Positions 23,929 through 32,810 of a DNA stretch of 34,717 nt are shown here, piece after piece. How positions within the stretch are numbered: the stretch's first letter is position 1; every line of letters starts with the position of its first letter. A program made the translations under genes and the position numbers. Location of the stretch: positions 1 through 34,717 of the forward strand of contig CAJFTS010000014.1 of NCBI GenBank assembly GCA_904420015.1, written 5' to 3'. This DNA is from an uncultured Clostridia bacterium. Lineage in GTDB: Bacteria > Bacillota > Clostridia > Oscillospirales > Acutalibacteraceae. The notes beneath the pieces were generated by a model, which was given only the letters and a program-made list of their open reading frames with translations, did no database searches and had not been told where the DNA came from.

Positions 23929-26703
23929 ATGGATTATCGTCCGTTTTACGACAAAACGTATTACGAAAAATACGCAACCGCTTCCGGTGCGGTTTCCTAC
24001 GCCGATAATCAGGCGCTCAAACAATTTTGTCAGAATTTTGCCGACCGTATCGTGCAGGATTTTCATCCAAAGACCTTCCTGGATGTGGGCTGTGCGATGG
24101 GCTTCTTAGTTGCCGCTCTGCGTGACCGTGGGGTACAAGCCTATGGAATCGATGTTTCCGAATATGCCGTCAGCCAGGTGCGGGAGGATGTACGGCCCTA
24201 TTGTCGGGCACAGTCGGCTTTGGAGGAACTGCCCGCCGATTTTCCCAAGCGCTTTGACGTAGTATCCTGCATTGAGATGATCGAGCACCTCGAGGAGCCG
24301 GACGGTATGGCGCTGATTGAGAAGCTGTGCGGCTATTCCGACTGCATCCTTTTCTCGTCTACGCCGGATGAGGAGGACGAGCCCACCCATTTAAATGTAC
24401 AGCAGCCTGAATACTGGGTCAAGCATTTTGCCCCGTACCATTTCCTGCATAAGCTTGATTACGATCCGGGATATATTTCTCCCCAGGCGCTGTGTTTCTA
24501 CCAAGCGGGCCAAAAGCCGCTGGCGGACGTGGTGGAGGATTACGAAAAGTATGACCGGCTTACCCGCCGAAGCTATTTCGAAAAAACCGAGCAAATGCAG
24601 CGGCAACTTACGCAATACGAACAGCAAAACGAAGAGCAGCAAAGGCTCCTGGAGGAAAAGGAGCTCCTCGTATCCAACCTCACAAAATCGGTCAACGCGC
24701 TCGAATCGGCTAAAAAGAGCCACGAGGCCGCCGTCGAAAAGCTCAACAACAATTTAGACGACATGCAAAACCAATTGCGCGCGCTGATTGCCGACCGGGA
24801 CCATATCCGGACGGTATATGAGGAGATGATTCACTCCAAATGGTGGAAGCTGACTAAGCCTGGGCGTTGGACTGTTACCAAGCTCAAAAACGGCCTGCGC
24901 AGAATTCCCTTTGCCAAAAAGCTTCTCAACGGTTTCCGGTTTTTCCGGCAAGCCGGCTTTTCCGGCATTGTGCGGAAGGTAAAGGCCAAGCGGATCCTGC
25001 GCCGCTTTATACCGAAAAACAGCCTGAATATGGGGAAGTTCTTATCTGCGGAAACCGCCGTCAAGCAGTTACAGACCCAATTTGAAGGCGAGGTGAAATT
25101 CAGCATCCTGGTTCCGCTGTACAATACCCCTCCCGTCTTTCTCCGGGAAATGATCGATTCCTGCATCAATCAGACTTATCAAAACTGGGAGCTCTGCCTG
25201 GCCGACGCCAGCGACAGCGACGAGGGAAGAACCGGCGCCGTCTGCGCGGAGTACACGGCAAAGGACCCTCGTGTGAAATATCGAAAGCTCGCCCAAAACA
25301 AGGGCATTTCCCACAACACCAACGCCGCCATCGAGATGGCGGACGGGGATTACATTGCCCTGCTCGATCACGACGACCTGCTGCATCCCGCCGCTCTTTA
25401 TGAAATACGCAAGGCGGTCGATCAGGGAGCGGATTTCATCTATACCGATGAGCTGACCTTTGTTTCCAACGTGGAGGACGTAACCGTCGTCCATCTTAAG
25501 CCGGACTTTGCCATCGACAACCTGCGCAGCAACAATTACATCTGCCACCTGTCCGCCTTCAGCCGCGTGCTTTTGGAAAAGGCCGGACATTTTAACCCCG
25601 AATGCGACGGCAGCCAGGATTACGATATCATCCTCCGCTTGACGGAACAAGCGGAAAAAATCGTGCATATTCCGAAAATTCTTTACTATTGGCGCAACCA
25701 TGCCAAATCGGTGGCCAGCGATATCAGTGCAAAGCCCTACTGCATCACCTCCGCCATCAAGGCGCTTTCCGAGCATCTTGATCGCGTAGGCCTAAAGGGC
25801 GAGGTTTCCTTACTTGCAAATACGCCGTCCTTTTACCGCATTTCTTATTCGCTGACCTCCCATCCGCTGGTCTCCATCATTATTCCCACAAAAGACCATG
25901 TGGAGGATTTGGACAAGTGCCTGCGCTCCATTCTGCAAAAGACCACCTATCCCAATTATGAAATCATCATTGTAGAGAACAATTCCATTCATTCGGCCAC
26001 CTTTGATTATTATAAGACCCTTACGCAGTACGACAACGTGCAGGTGGTCACCTGGAAGGGGAAATTCAACTATTCTGCCATCAACAACTTCGGCGTTACC
26101 TTTGCCAAAGGCGATTATTATCTGCTGCTCAATAACGACGTAGAGGTTATCACCCCCAAATGGATTGAAGAAATGCTCATGTTTGCCCAGCGCTCCGATG
26201 TGGGTGCGGTCGGGGCGAAGCTTTACTATCCGGACGATACCATTCAGCACGCAGGGCTGGGAATCGGTATGCTGACCCTGGCCGGGCATCTCCATCGCGG
26301 TTTTCCTCGCAATCACCCTGGATACATGGGCCGGTTAATCTATGCACAGGATTTTTCCGGCGTTACCGCCGCCTGTATGATGGTGAAGAAATCGGTGTTT
26401 GAAGAGGTGGGCGGCTTTGACAAAAGCCTTGCGGTGGCGTTCAACGACGTGGACCTGTGCTTGAAAATCCGGGAAGCCGGGCATCTGATCTGCTTTACCC
26501 CTTATGCAGAGCTGTACCATTATGAATCGAAGAGCCGCGGCAACGATATGAACCCCGAGCATTTCGCCCGGTTCCGTTCTGAGGTCGAATACTTCCAGAA
26601 GAAGTGGAAGGAAAAGCTAAGGCACAACGATCCCTATCTCAACCCGAACTTTGATTACGACCGGGAGGACTTTTCGATTAAAACCATCGCCTATCACGAA
26701 TAA
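23929..26703 (+). CDS. Methyltransferase-coiled-coil-tandem GT2 glycosyltransferase fusion
   Basis: A 924-residue multidomain protein, probably building or capping a surface polysaccharide. Residues about 1-200 form a SAM-dependent methyltransferase (motif I DVGCAMG at 52-58, then GIDVSEYAV). About 220-300 is a Gln/Glu-rich coiled coil, followed by SKWWKLTKPGRW, a motif often seen before such glycosyltransferases. GT2 domain one starts near 391 (FSILVPLYNTPP) with a DHDD metal site at 480-483. GT2 domain two starts near 648 (VSIIIPTKDH) with LLNNDVEV near 732-739. The first N-terminal residues resemble the methyltransferase class that recognises a glycan end. The ATG has GGAGG 7 bases upstream. 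It is the only complete plus-strand gene and stands alone with its own promoter and terminator, so transfer is possible. Acceptor unknown. Confidence 0.92.
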   Translation: MDYRPFYDKTYYEKYATASGAVSYADNQALKQFCQNFADRIVQDFHPKTFLDVGCAMGFLVAALRDRGVQAYGIDVSEYAVSQVREDVRPYCRAQSALEELPADFPKRFDVVSCIEMIEHLEEPDGMALIEKLCGYSDCILFSSTPDEEDEPTHLNVQQPEYWVKHFAPYHFLHKLDYDPGYISPQALCFYQAGQKPLADVVEDYEKYDRLTRRSYFEKTEQMQRQLTQYEQQNEEQQRLLEEKELLVSNLTKSVNALESAKKSHEAAVEKLNNNLDDMQNQLRALIADRDHIRTVYEEMIHSKWWKLTKPGRWTVTKLKNGLRRIPFAKKLLNGFRFFRQAGFSGIVRKVKAKRILRRFIPKNSLNMGKFLSAETAVKQLQTQFEGEVKFSILVPLYNTPPVFLREMIDSCINQTYQNWELCLADASDSDEGRTGAVCAEYTAKDPRVKYRKLAQNKGISHNTNAAIEMADGDYIALLDHDDLLHPAALYEIRKAVDQGADFIYTDELTFVSNVEDVTVVHLKPDFAIDNLRSNNYICHLSAFSRVLLEKAGHFNPECDGSQDYDIILRLTEQAEKIVHIPKILYYWRNHAKSVASDISAKPYCITSAIKALSEHLDRVGLKGEVSLLANTPSFYRISYSLTSHPLVSIIIPTKDHVEDLDKCLRSILQKTTYPNYEIIIVENNSIHSATFDYYKTLTQYDNVQVVTWKGKFNYSAINNFGVTFAKGDYYLLLNNDVEVITPKWIEEMLMFAQRSDVGAVGAKLYYPDDTIQHAGLGIGMLTLAGHLHRGFPRNHPGYMGRLIYAQDFSGVTAACMMVKKSVFEEVGGFDKSLAVAFNDVDLCLKIREAGHLICFTPYAELYHYESKSRGNDMNPEHFARFRSEVEYFQKKWKEKLRHNDPYLNPNFDYDREDFSIKTIAYHE

Positions 26704-26704
26704 C

Positions 26705-26738
26705 AAAAACCGGACGGACATTTGTCCGCCCGGTTTTT
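26705..26738. terminator. Bidirectional terminator between convergent genes
   Basis: Outer stem AAAAACCGG (26705-26713) with CCGGTTTTT (26730-26738), one mismatch, inner stem CGGAC/GTCCG with a 4-base loop. T runs flank it on both strands, so it can end both the glycosyltransferase gene and the leftward ANTAR/glnA operon. Confidence 0.9.
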
Positions 26739-26810
26739 CCTTTGCAAAGAACCGGTATCGGCAGGGGGGAACCGTCATTCGTCCTTGCCGGCTTATTCAT
26801 GTATCGAATC

Positions 26811-27410
26811 TTACATTTCATATGTCCTTAGGACGTTTTCCGCTATCTCTCTGCGGGTCACCCGCCGGTCCATCGCCTGTTTTTCGATGTATCGGTGGGC
26901 CTGTGCCTCGGTAAAATGCAGATACTGGATCAGCACACATTTTGCCCGGTCCACCAGACGGATTTCCTCAATCTTATTTTGCAGCTTGACGTTCTCCTGC
27001 TCCAGGTTTAAAATACGGCGCCTAGTAGCACAGACCAGCTTAATGGACTGGTAGAAAAACGCCCGGCTCACCGGCTTCGGCACCACCAAAACACCGAATT
27101 CCTCCACCTTAGCGGAAACATCGTCCGCCAGCTCGCTTTTGACAATCAAAACCACGCCGGACGAGCCCGCCTGGGCCGCTGAGATGGACAGCTCATGCCC
27201 GAACTCATCGGAAAGCGGGGCGTTGATGAGGATCAGGTCAAAGCCGCCGTCCAGAAGGGCGCGGCGGGCGGCGGCGCCGCTCCCCAGCGTGGTGATATCG
27301 GTATAGGACGCGGCACGCAGCAGCTGTGCGAGTGATTCCCCCGCCTTTTCCGAGCTCGATACCAACAGTACACTTTCCAAATCCTCTTCACCACCCTTGG
27401 AGCTTCGCAA
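26811..27410 (-). CDS. ANTAR-domain RNA-binding antiterminator with degenerate receiver domain
   Basis: A 199-residue regulator of the AmiR/NasR/EutV type. Residues about 12-125 form a CheY-like receiver fold and about 126-150 a coiled coil (LEQENVKLQNKIEEI). The C-terminal 50 residues form the ANTAR three-helix RNA-binding domain (DRAKCVLIQYLHFTEAQAHRYIEKQAMDRRVTRREIAENVL). The receiver lacks key residues: the acidic pair is SSS (VLLVSSSEK) and the phospho-acceptor aspartate is Asn (DLILINAPL), although the lysine (VPKP) is kept. Signalling by phosphorylation is therefore unlikely. The start is uncertain: TTG at 27410 has no clear ribosome site and TTG at 27380 is an alternative. Last gene of the glutamate synthase/glnA operon, 27 bases after glnA. 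Confidence 0.92.
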   Translation of the reverse strand: MRSSKGGEEDLESVLLVSSSEKAGESLAQLLRAASYTDITTLGSGAAARRALLDGGFDLILINAPLSDEFGHELSISAAQAGSSGVVLIVKSELADDVSAKVEEFGVLVVPKPVSRAFFYQSIKLVCATRRRILNLEQENVKLQNKIEEIRLVDRAKCVLIQYLHFTEAQAHRYIEKQAMDRRVTRREIAENVLRTYEM

Positions 27411-27437
27411 TTTAAGTTAAAGGCAGACACTGCCGGG

Positions 27438-28757
27438 TCAGACCTGGAAAAAATACCGTTCCTGCTCAAAGGACGCCTTATCGGCCGCCTGCTCGTAGCA
27501 CTGCCATTCCCGCTCTTTGGCTGCCAGGAATTTTTCCACCGTCTTTTCCGGCAGACATTGCCGTATGAATTCGCTTTCACGCGCCAGCTTCAGCGCCTCT
27601 CCCAGCGACTGGGGCAAAACGTCGAATGCTTTTAGGATACTTGTATCCGCCCGGTAAAGGTTGAGGTTGGTCGGTTCTCCCAGCTTCATCTGCCGCTCCA
27701 TCCCCTCAAGTCCCGCATAGATGAGAAGCGCAAAGGTGAAATAGGGATTGCAGGAAGGATCGGGAGAACGCAGCTCCATACGGGAGTACTCCCCCTTTGC
27801 GGCAGGAATGCGCACCAGCTGGGAGCGGTTCTGATGGGACCACGTAATGTACTTGGGCGCTTCGCAGCAGCCGAAGCGGGCATAGGAGTTGGTCAGGGGA
27901 TTTAAAAAGGCGGTTATCTCCTTTACCCGGTTTAAAATCCCGGCGATGAAGCGTTCCGATTCCTGAGAATGGCCGTCATTGGGGGTTTTAAAAAGGTTCC
28001 TCCCGTTTTTCGAAAGGGACAGGTTGACATGCAGGCCGCTGCCCGCTTGGTCTGCAAACGGTTTGGGCATAAAAGAGGCATACAGCCCGTTGCGTGCGGC
28101 CACCATCTTGACCACCGACTGAAAGGTGATGAGGTTGTCGGCGGCAGACAAGGCGTCGGAATATTTAAAGTCGATTTCATTTTGGCCGGGGCCCTGTTCG
28201 TGATGGGAGCTTTCGGGCTTGATGTCCATTTTTTCTAAGGTCAGGCAGATTTCCCGGCGGACGTTTTCCCCCTTATCGAGAGGTGCAAAATCCAGATATC
28301 CCGCCTCATCGTGGGGAATTTTCGTCGGCTTCCCCCGGTCGTCCGCCTCGAAGAGGTAGAATTCACATTCCGAGCCGATCTTGCACACATATCCCATCCC
28401 GGCGGCCTTCTCCACCGCCCGGCGGAGGATATGCCGTCCGTCCCCTTCAAAGGGCACGCCGTGGGGGTGGCGGATCTCGCAGAAAAAGCGTACCACCCGC
28501 CCCTGTTGGGGCCGCCAGGGCAGAACCGACAGGCTCCCCGGATCGGGGAACAAAAACAGATCGGATTCCTCCACATTCAAAAAGCCGCGTACCGCCGACG
28601 CGTCGAAGGATATGCCGTTTTCAAAGGCGCGGGGCAGCTCGTCGGCAAGAATGGAAATGTTTTTAAGCGTACCGAACATATCGCAGAAGGCCAGGCGGAC
28701 GAACTTGACGTCGTTCTCCTGCACGAACTGCAACACCTCGCTCATAGTATAATTCAA
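27438..28757 (-). CDS. glnA: Glutamine synthetase, type I
   Basis: ATP-dependent condensation of ammonia with glutamate, forming dodecamers. It has 439 residues, matching the short GSI-alpha class without an obvious adenylylation site. Motifs: DMFGTLKNISI, DPGSLSVLPWRP, CEFYLFE, PESSHHEQGPGQNEIDF (metal ligands), AGSGLHVNLSL and NRSQLVRIPAAKGEYSRMELRSPDPSCNPYF. The start is TTG at 28755-28757, with GGGAGG 8 bases upstream; the next ATG is 20 bases from the site. It lies after the glutamate synthase genes and before the ANTAR gene. An internal promoter candidate at 28816-28844 could let it be expressed apart from the synthase. Confidence 0.97.
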   Translation of the reverse strand: MNYTMSEVLQFVQENDVKFVRLAFCDMFGTLKNISILADELPRAFENGISFDASAVRGFLNVEESDLFLFPDPGSLSVLPWRPQQGRVVRFFCEIRHPHGVPFEGDGRHILRRAVEKAAGMGYVCKIGSECEFYLFEADDRGKPTKIPHDEAGYLDFAPLDKGENVRREICLTLEKMDIKPESSHHEQGPGQNEIDFKYSDALSAADNLITFQSVVKMVAARNGLYASFMPKPFADQAGSGLHVNLSLSKNGRNLFKTPNDGHSQESERFIAGILNRVKEITAFLNPLTNSYARFGCCEAPKYITWSHQNRSQLVRIPAAKGEYSRMELRSPDPSCNPYFTFALLIYAGLEGMERQMKLGEPTNLNLYRADTSILKAFDVLPQSLGEALKLARESEFIRQCLPEKTVEKFLAAKEREWQCYEQAADKASFEQERYFFQV

Positions 28758-28815
28758 CAGCCGCACCTCCCAATGGAGCAATAATCAAGAATTGCCGAAA
28801 AGGATCGTTTTTTCT

Positions 28816-28844
28816 ATTATACATGATTTAATTGTAAGTATAAA
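28816..28844 (-). promoter_or_regulatory. Candidate internal promoter for glnA-ANTAR
   Basis: Minus strand: TTTATA (28844-28839), 17-base spacer, perfect TATAAT (28821-28816), overlapping the 3' end of the GXGXG-domain gene. The AT-rich context could produce it by chance. Confidence 0.5.
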
Positions 28845-29550
28845 GCTGTTTATACGGATTTTTTGTATCCGGCGTGAGGAGATAAAACCGGTCGGAGAGC
28901 AGTTGACCAGCGTCGTAACCAAATACGTCACAAAAGGCCCGCACGTCCTGTTCAATCAAAGCAAGCTCTCCTTGGGACGCTTCCTTTGCATCCACCTGGG
29001 GCGGCAGGTCCGCCGGCAGGGACTGGCAGCGCAGATAGATCCTGCCCCCGTGCATCCCGGTGCCGCAGAAGTTGCCCACCGGCGGCCTGCCATCGCCGCC
29101 GATGCCAAGCACCACGATGACGCCGCCCGCCTGGTACTCGCCCAAAAAGCTGCCCGCCTGCCCGCCGATGACCAGCACCGGCGTTTTCTCCTGATATTCC
29201 TTCATATGGATGCCTGCGCGGTAACCGGCATCCCCTTTGACAAAGATTTTGCCGCCGCGCATGGCATAGCCGGCCGCGTCCCCGCAGGAACCGTTGATGA
29301 AGATGGTGCCGTCATTCATGGTATCCCCCGCCGCGTCCTGGGCGTTGCCGTTGACCAGGATGGAAGCGCCGTTTAAATAAGCGCCCAGGGCGTTGCCGGG
29401 CGTGCCGTTGATGACGATTTCCCTCTGAGACAGGCCGCTTGCAATGTATCTCTGGCCGATGCAGTTGTCAATGACTACCTTTTGGTCGCCCGACGTGCGC
29501 ACCAGCTCGTTTAAAGCCTGGAAGTGCATTTGGGAGGCGATGATTTTCAT
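28828..29550 (-). CDS. Glutamate synthase GXGXG-domain subunit (GltB3-like)
   Basis: Right-handed beta-helix domain corresponding to the C-terminal part of bacterial GltB, here a separate 240-residue protein. Repeats of the form G-x-x-G-x-x-x-x-G are seen (NGTPGNALGAYLNG, GNAQDAAGDTMNDG, GSCGDAAGYAMRGG, GDAGYRAGIHM). Later come VIGGQAGSFLGEYQAGG and FCGTGMHGGRIYLR. It is structural, packing against the FMN domain. The ATG at 29548-29550 has AGGTGG 8 bases upstream. It follows the flavoprotein gene by 46 bases. Confidence 0.95.
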   Translation of the reverse strand: MKIIASQMHFQALNELVRTSGDQKVVIDNCIGQRYIASGLSQREIVINGTPGNALGAYLNGASILVNGNAQDAAGDTMNDGTIFINGSCGDAAGYAMRGGKIFVKGDAGYRAGIHMKEYQEKTPVLVIGGQAGSFLGEYQAGGVIVVLGIGGDGRPPVGNFCGTGMHGGRIYLRCQSLPADLPPQVDAKEASQGELALIEQDVRAFCDVFGYDAGQLLSDRFYLLTPDTKNPYKQLYTYN

Positions 29551-29596
29551 GTTGATTCCCACCTTTGTTCTTTGAGAGTTCCGAAACTTCATTCAG

Positions 29597-30835
29597 TCAG
29601 CCCGCCGCGCCGCTCAGGGCCTTCGCCCTGGCCCGCTTGGAAAAGGCCATCAGCTGGGGCTTTTCGCAGATCAGGTCAAAGTCGAGGGAGGACAAGGGCG
29701 TCTGCTCCCGGATGAGGGAGGTATAAATACCGGCCCTCTCCACATTGCCGATGAGGATGTAGCCCTTGAGCCGGTCGTCCTGGTAAAACAGGCGCTTATA
29801 CGTTTTCCCCTTTTGCATCCGGACATCTTCCCCTTGATAGCTGCCGGCGGTGATGATATGCAGCCCGAAAAAGCCGATGGCGTTCATGGGGATGGCCCGG
29901 TCGTAGGGCTTTCCTTCCCCGCCGGCCATATGGATGCCGGCGGTCTCCCCCTGCATGTAGGCGTTGGGAAGGAGAGCCAGCACCCGTTCCTGGCCGGTGG
30001 TAATATCAAAGCTTTCTACGCAGTCCCCCGCCGCGTAGACGTCCGGGAGGCTGGTGCGGCAGAATGCGTCGGTAACCACGCCCCGGCGGACCTGGCCGCC
30101 GGCATCGCCAATCAAAGAGGTATTGGGCCGTACCCCCACCGCCGTCACCAAGATGTCGAAGGGGACGCGCTGCCCGCTTTTGAGGATGGCCGCATCCGGC
30201 TCAAACTTGGCCACACAGTCGGACAGATGAAAGGTCAATCCCTTTTCCTCCAAATGTTCCTGTACCAGCTTGGAACCCGCTTCGTCAAGAATGCTGGGCA
30301 GGATCCGGTCGGCCATATCCACCACGGTGATGGTATTCACCCGGCGGGCGATGCCCTCGGCGCATTTTAACCCGATGAGCCCCGCACCTACGATGAGAAC
30401 CCGGCTGGCCGGGGTGAGGGCCTGTTCCAGGGCAAGGGCGCTGTCCAAATCCATAAAGGTAAAGGCCTTCTTTACCGTCTCCTGGCCTTCGGTAGGCGGC
30501 AGGAAGGGGCGGGAGCCGGCCGCTACCAGCAGCTTATCATAGGGGATTTTTTCGCCGCTTGTGAGGGTCACCGACTTTTTTTCCGGGTCAATGGAAGCGG
30601 CCCGCTTTCCAAGCAAAGGGGTAACCCCGTTCTTCTCATAAAAGTCCGCCCCCCGGTACTGCATGCGCACCCGGTCGGTTTTCCCCTCCAAAAGATAGGA
30701 AATCAGCGGGCGGGAATAGGTGTGGTGCGGCTCGTCGGAAATGATGGTAATGGGGCCCTCCCGGTCCACCTGCCGGATTCCCTCCACGCAGCCCACCGCC
30801 GCCGCGGAATTGCCGATGATTACATACCGGGTCAC
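29597..30835 (-). CDS. FAD/NAD(P)-dependent oxidoreductase of the split glutamate synthase operon
   Basis: A 412-residue pyridine nucleotide-disulfide oxidoreductase-family flavoprotein. It has an FAD-binding start IIGNSAAAVGCVEGI, an internal NAD(P) Rossmann motif VLIVGAGLIGLKCAEGI (about 146-162) and the second FAD motif DVYAAGDC. It resembles the NirB N-terminal/NADH:rubredoxin oxidoreductase group more than canonical GltD, so it probably passes electrons from NAD(P)H through the Fe-S partner to the synthase core, replacing GltD. The start is GTG at 30833-30835, overlapping the ferredoxin stop (GTGA overlap), with GAGG 4 bases upstream. Coupling indicates fixed stoichiometry. Confidence 0.93.
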   Translation of the reverse strand: MTRYVIIGNSAAAVGCVEGIRQVDREGPITIISDEPHHTYSRPLISYLLEGKTDRVRMQYRGADFYEKNGVTPLLGKRAASIDPEKKSVTLTSGEKIPYDKLLVAAGSRPFLPPTEGQETVKKAFTFMDLDSALALEQALTPASRVLIVGAGLIGLKCAEGIARRVNTITVVDMADRILPSILDEAGSKLVQEHLEEKGLTFHLSDCVAKFEPDAAILKSGQRVPFDILVTAVGVRPNTSLIGDAGGQVRRGVVTDAFCRTSLPDVYAAGDCVESFDITTGQERVLALLPNAYMQGETAGIHMAGGEGKPYDRAIPMNAIGFFGLHIITAGSYQGEDVRMQKGKTYKRLFYQDDRLKGYILIGNVERAGIYTSLIREQTPLSSLDFDLICEKPQLMAFSKRARAKALSGAAG

Positions 30836-31272
30836 TGTACCTCGCCCCTTTCCTCAAATACAATGGCTTTGTTGGGGCAGCCCTTAACGCAGGCGGGCTC
30901 CCCTTCCTTGTTCTTGGTACACAGCTCGCATTTCTGCACCGCCCCGGTGTCCGAGGGCATGATCGCCCCGTAGGGACAGGACAAAATACAGGTATAGCAG
31001 CCCACGCATTTCTCCGAGTCGATGGAAATGACGCCGTTTTGTACCGTCAGCGCCCCGGAAATGCAGCCCTTGACACACAAGGGCTCTTCACAATGGCGGC
31101 AGGAGACGGCAAAGCTCACATTCCCCTGCTGCTCGATGCGGATGCGCGGATGGATGACCACATCCTTGAGGGCTTTTGCCATATTGTCCTCACCGGAATT
31201 GGCGAAGGCGCAATAATACTCGCACAAATGGCATCCCAAGCACCATTTTTCATTGACGTAAATTCGTTTCAT
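30832..31272 (-). CDS. Multi-cluster ferredoxin-like electron-transfer protein (HycB/CooF-like)
   Basis: A 146-residue iron-sulfur protein. Cysteine sets: CLGCHLCEYYC (near 11-21), CRHCEEPLCVKGC, CVGCYTCILSCPYGAI, then CELC and CVKGCP, enough for about four [4Fe-4S] clusters. It resembles HycB/CooF/DmsB electron carriers. It probably links the flavoprotein with the FMN/Fe-S synthase core. The ATG at 31270-31272 has GGAGG 8 bases upstream. The stop overlaps the flavoprotein start. Confidence 0.94.
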   Translation of the reverse strand: MKRIYVNEKWCLGCHLCEYYCAFANSGEDNMAKALKDVVIHPRIRIEQQGNVSFAVSCRHCEEPLCVKGCISGALTVQNGVISIDSEKCVGCYTCILSCPYGAIMPSDTGAVQKCELCTKNKEGEPACVKGCPNKAIVFEERGEVQ

Positions 31273-31302
31273 TGCCGCTTCCTCCCGACTGGTTGACACC
31301 GC

Positions 31303-32808
31303 TTATTCGCCTGCATGCTTGATGCCCAGAATGGAAAGCTCCCGGTCGGTGAGCCCCACCCCCCGGAGCATCAGGCGGTTGCCCTTGAGCGCCTCGATGG
31401 AGTTGATCCCCATGCCGCCCATCATTTCCTTGATCTCGTGGTTCCAGGCGGAAACCAGGTTGACAAGCCGCTGGTAGCCTACGTCGGGGTTTAACCGGCG
31501 CACCAGTTCTGGGCGCTGGGTGGCGATGCCCCAGTTGCACTTGCCCTGGTGGCAGCTGCGGCAGAGGTGGCAGCCCAGGGCCAACAGGGCGCTGGTGGCG
31601 ATATACACTGCATCCGCCCCCAGGGCCACCGCTTTGATGATGTCCGAGCTGGAGCGGATGCTGCCGCCCACCACCAAGGACACGTTGCCCCGGATTCCTT
31701 CCTCTCTCAACCGCTGGTCCACACTTGCCAGAGCAAGCTCAATGGGGATGCCCACGTTGTCCCGGATGCGGGTGGGCGCCGCGCCCGTGCCGCCCCGGAA
31801 CCCGTCGATGGCGATGATGTCCGCCCCGGAGCGGGCAATGCCGCTGGCGATGGCCGCCACGTTATGCACCGCGGCGATCTTGACGATCACCGGCTTTTTG
31901 TACTCGGTGGCTTCCTTTAAGGAATAGACCAGCTGGCGCAGGTCCTCAATGGAATAAATATCGTGATGAGGGGCGGGGGAAATGGCGTCGGAGCCCTCGG
32001 GGATCATGCGGGTTCTGGACACGTCCCCAACGATCTTTGCCCCGGGCAGATGCCCGCCGATGCCCGGCTTTGCGCCCTGGCCCATCTTGATTTCGATGGC
32101 GGCGCCCGCCTCCAGGTAATCCTTATGGACGCCGAAACGGCCCGACGCCACCTGGACGATGGTGTTTTTCCCATACTGGTAAAAGTCCTCATGCAGGCCG
32201 CCTTCGCCGGTATTATAATAGGTACCCAGGGCCTGGGCGGCCCGGGCCAGGCTTTCGTGGGCATTGTAGCTGATGGAACCGTAAGACATGGCGGAGAACA
32301 TCACCGGCACCGCCAGCTCCAGCTGAGGCGTCAGGTTATTTCGAAGCTTCCCGTCCTCGCCGCGCTCCACAAAACCGGGCTTTTTGCCCAAAAACACCTT
32401 GGTTTCCATCGGTTCGCGCAAGGGGTCGATGGAGGGGTTCGTCACCTGGGAGGCGTTGATGAGCATTTTATCCCAGTAGATGGGCAGGGGCTTGGGATTT
32501 CCCATGGAGGAAAGAAGCACCCCGCCGGACCCCGCCTGGCGGTAGACCTCGGAGATGGTCTCCCCCGTCCAGTTGGCGTTCTCTTTGAAGGTATGGTCGG
32601 TCTTGACGATTTTGAGCGCCCGGGTGGGGCACAAAGACACGCACCGATGGCAGTTGACGCATTTGCTCTCGTCGCTGACCATGCAGTTGAGCTCCGCGTC
32701 GTAGGAATGCACCTCGTTTGCGCACTGTCGTTCACACACGCGGCAGGCGATGCAGCGGTTCGGGTTGCGCACCACCTCATAGTCCGGATAGTAAAAATCA
32801 ATGGCCAT
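31303..32808 (-). CDS. Glutamate synthase central/FMN domain with N-terminal ferredoxin module (archaeal-type GltB2)
   Basis: A 501-residue catalytic core that adds ammonia to 2-oxoglutarate. The N-terminal dicluster ferredoxin (about 19-66) has CIACRVCERQC, C43 and CVNCHRCVSLCP. The TIM-barrel FMN domain has PVMFSAMSYGSISYNAHESLA, NTGEGG, KMGQGAKPGIGGHLPG and DGFRGGTGAAP. The Fe-S motif CHLCRSCHQGKCNWG near 415-430 is typical of glutamate synthases. The architecture matches archaeal-type stand-alone GltB cores. The ATG has GGGAGG 8 bases upstream and starts 2 bases after the amidotransferase stop. Confidence 0.97.
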   Translation of the reverse strand: MAIDFYYPDYEVVRNPNRCIACRVCERQCANEVHSYDAELNCMVSDESKCVNCHRCVSLCPTRALKIVKTDHTFKENANWTGETISEVYRQAGSGGVLLSSMGNPKPLPIYWDKMLINASQVTNPSIDPLREPMETKVFLGKKPGFVERGEDGKLRNNLTPQLELAVPVMFSAMSYGSISYNAHESLARAAQALGTYYNTGEGGLHEDFYQYGKNTIVQVASGRFGVHKDYLEAGAAIEIKMGQGAKPGIGGHLPGAKIVGDVSRTRMIPEGSDAISPAPHHDIYSIEDLRQLVYSLKEATEYKKPVIVKIAAVHNVAAIASGIARSGADIIAIDGFRGGTGAAPTRIRDNVGIPIELALASVDQRLREEGIRGNVSLVVGGSIRSSSDIIKAVALGADAVYIATSALLALGCHLCRSCHQGKCNWGIATQRPELVRRLNPDVGYQRLVNLVSAWNHEIKEMMGGMGINSIEALKGNRLMLRGVGLTDRELSILGIKHAGE

Positions 32809-32810
32809 GG

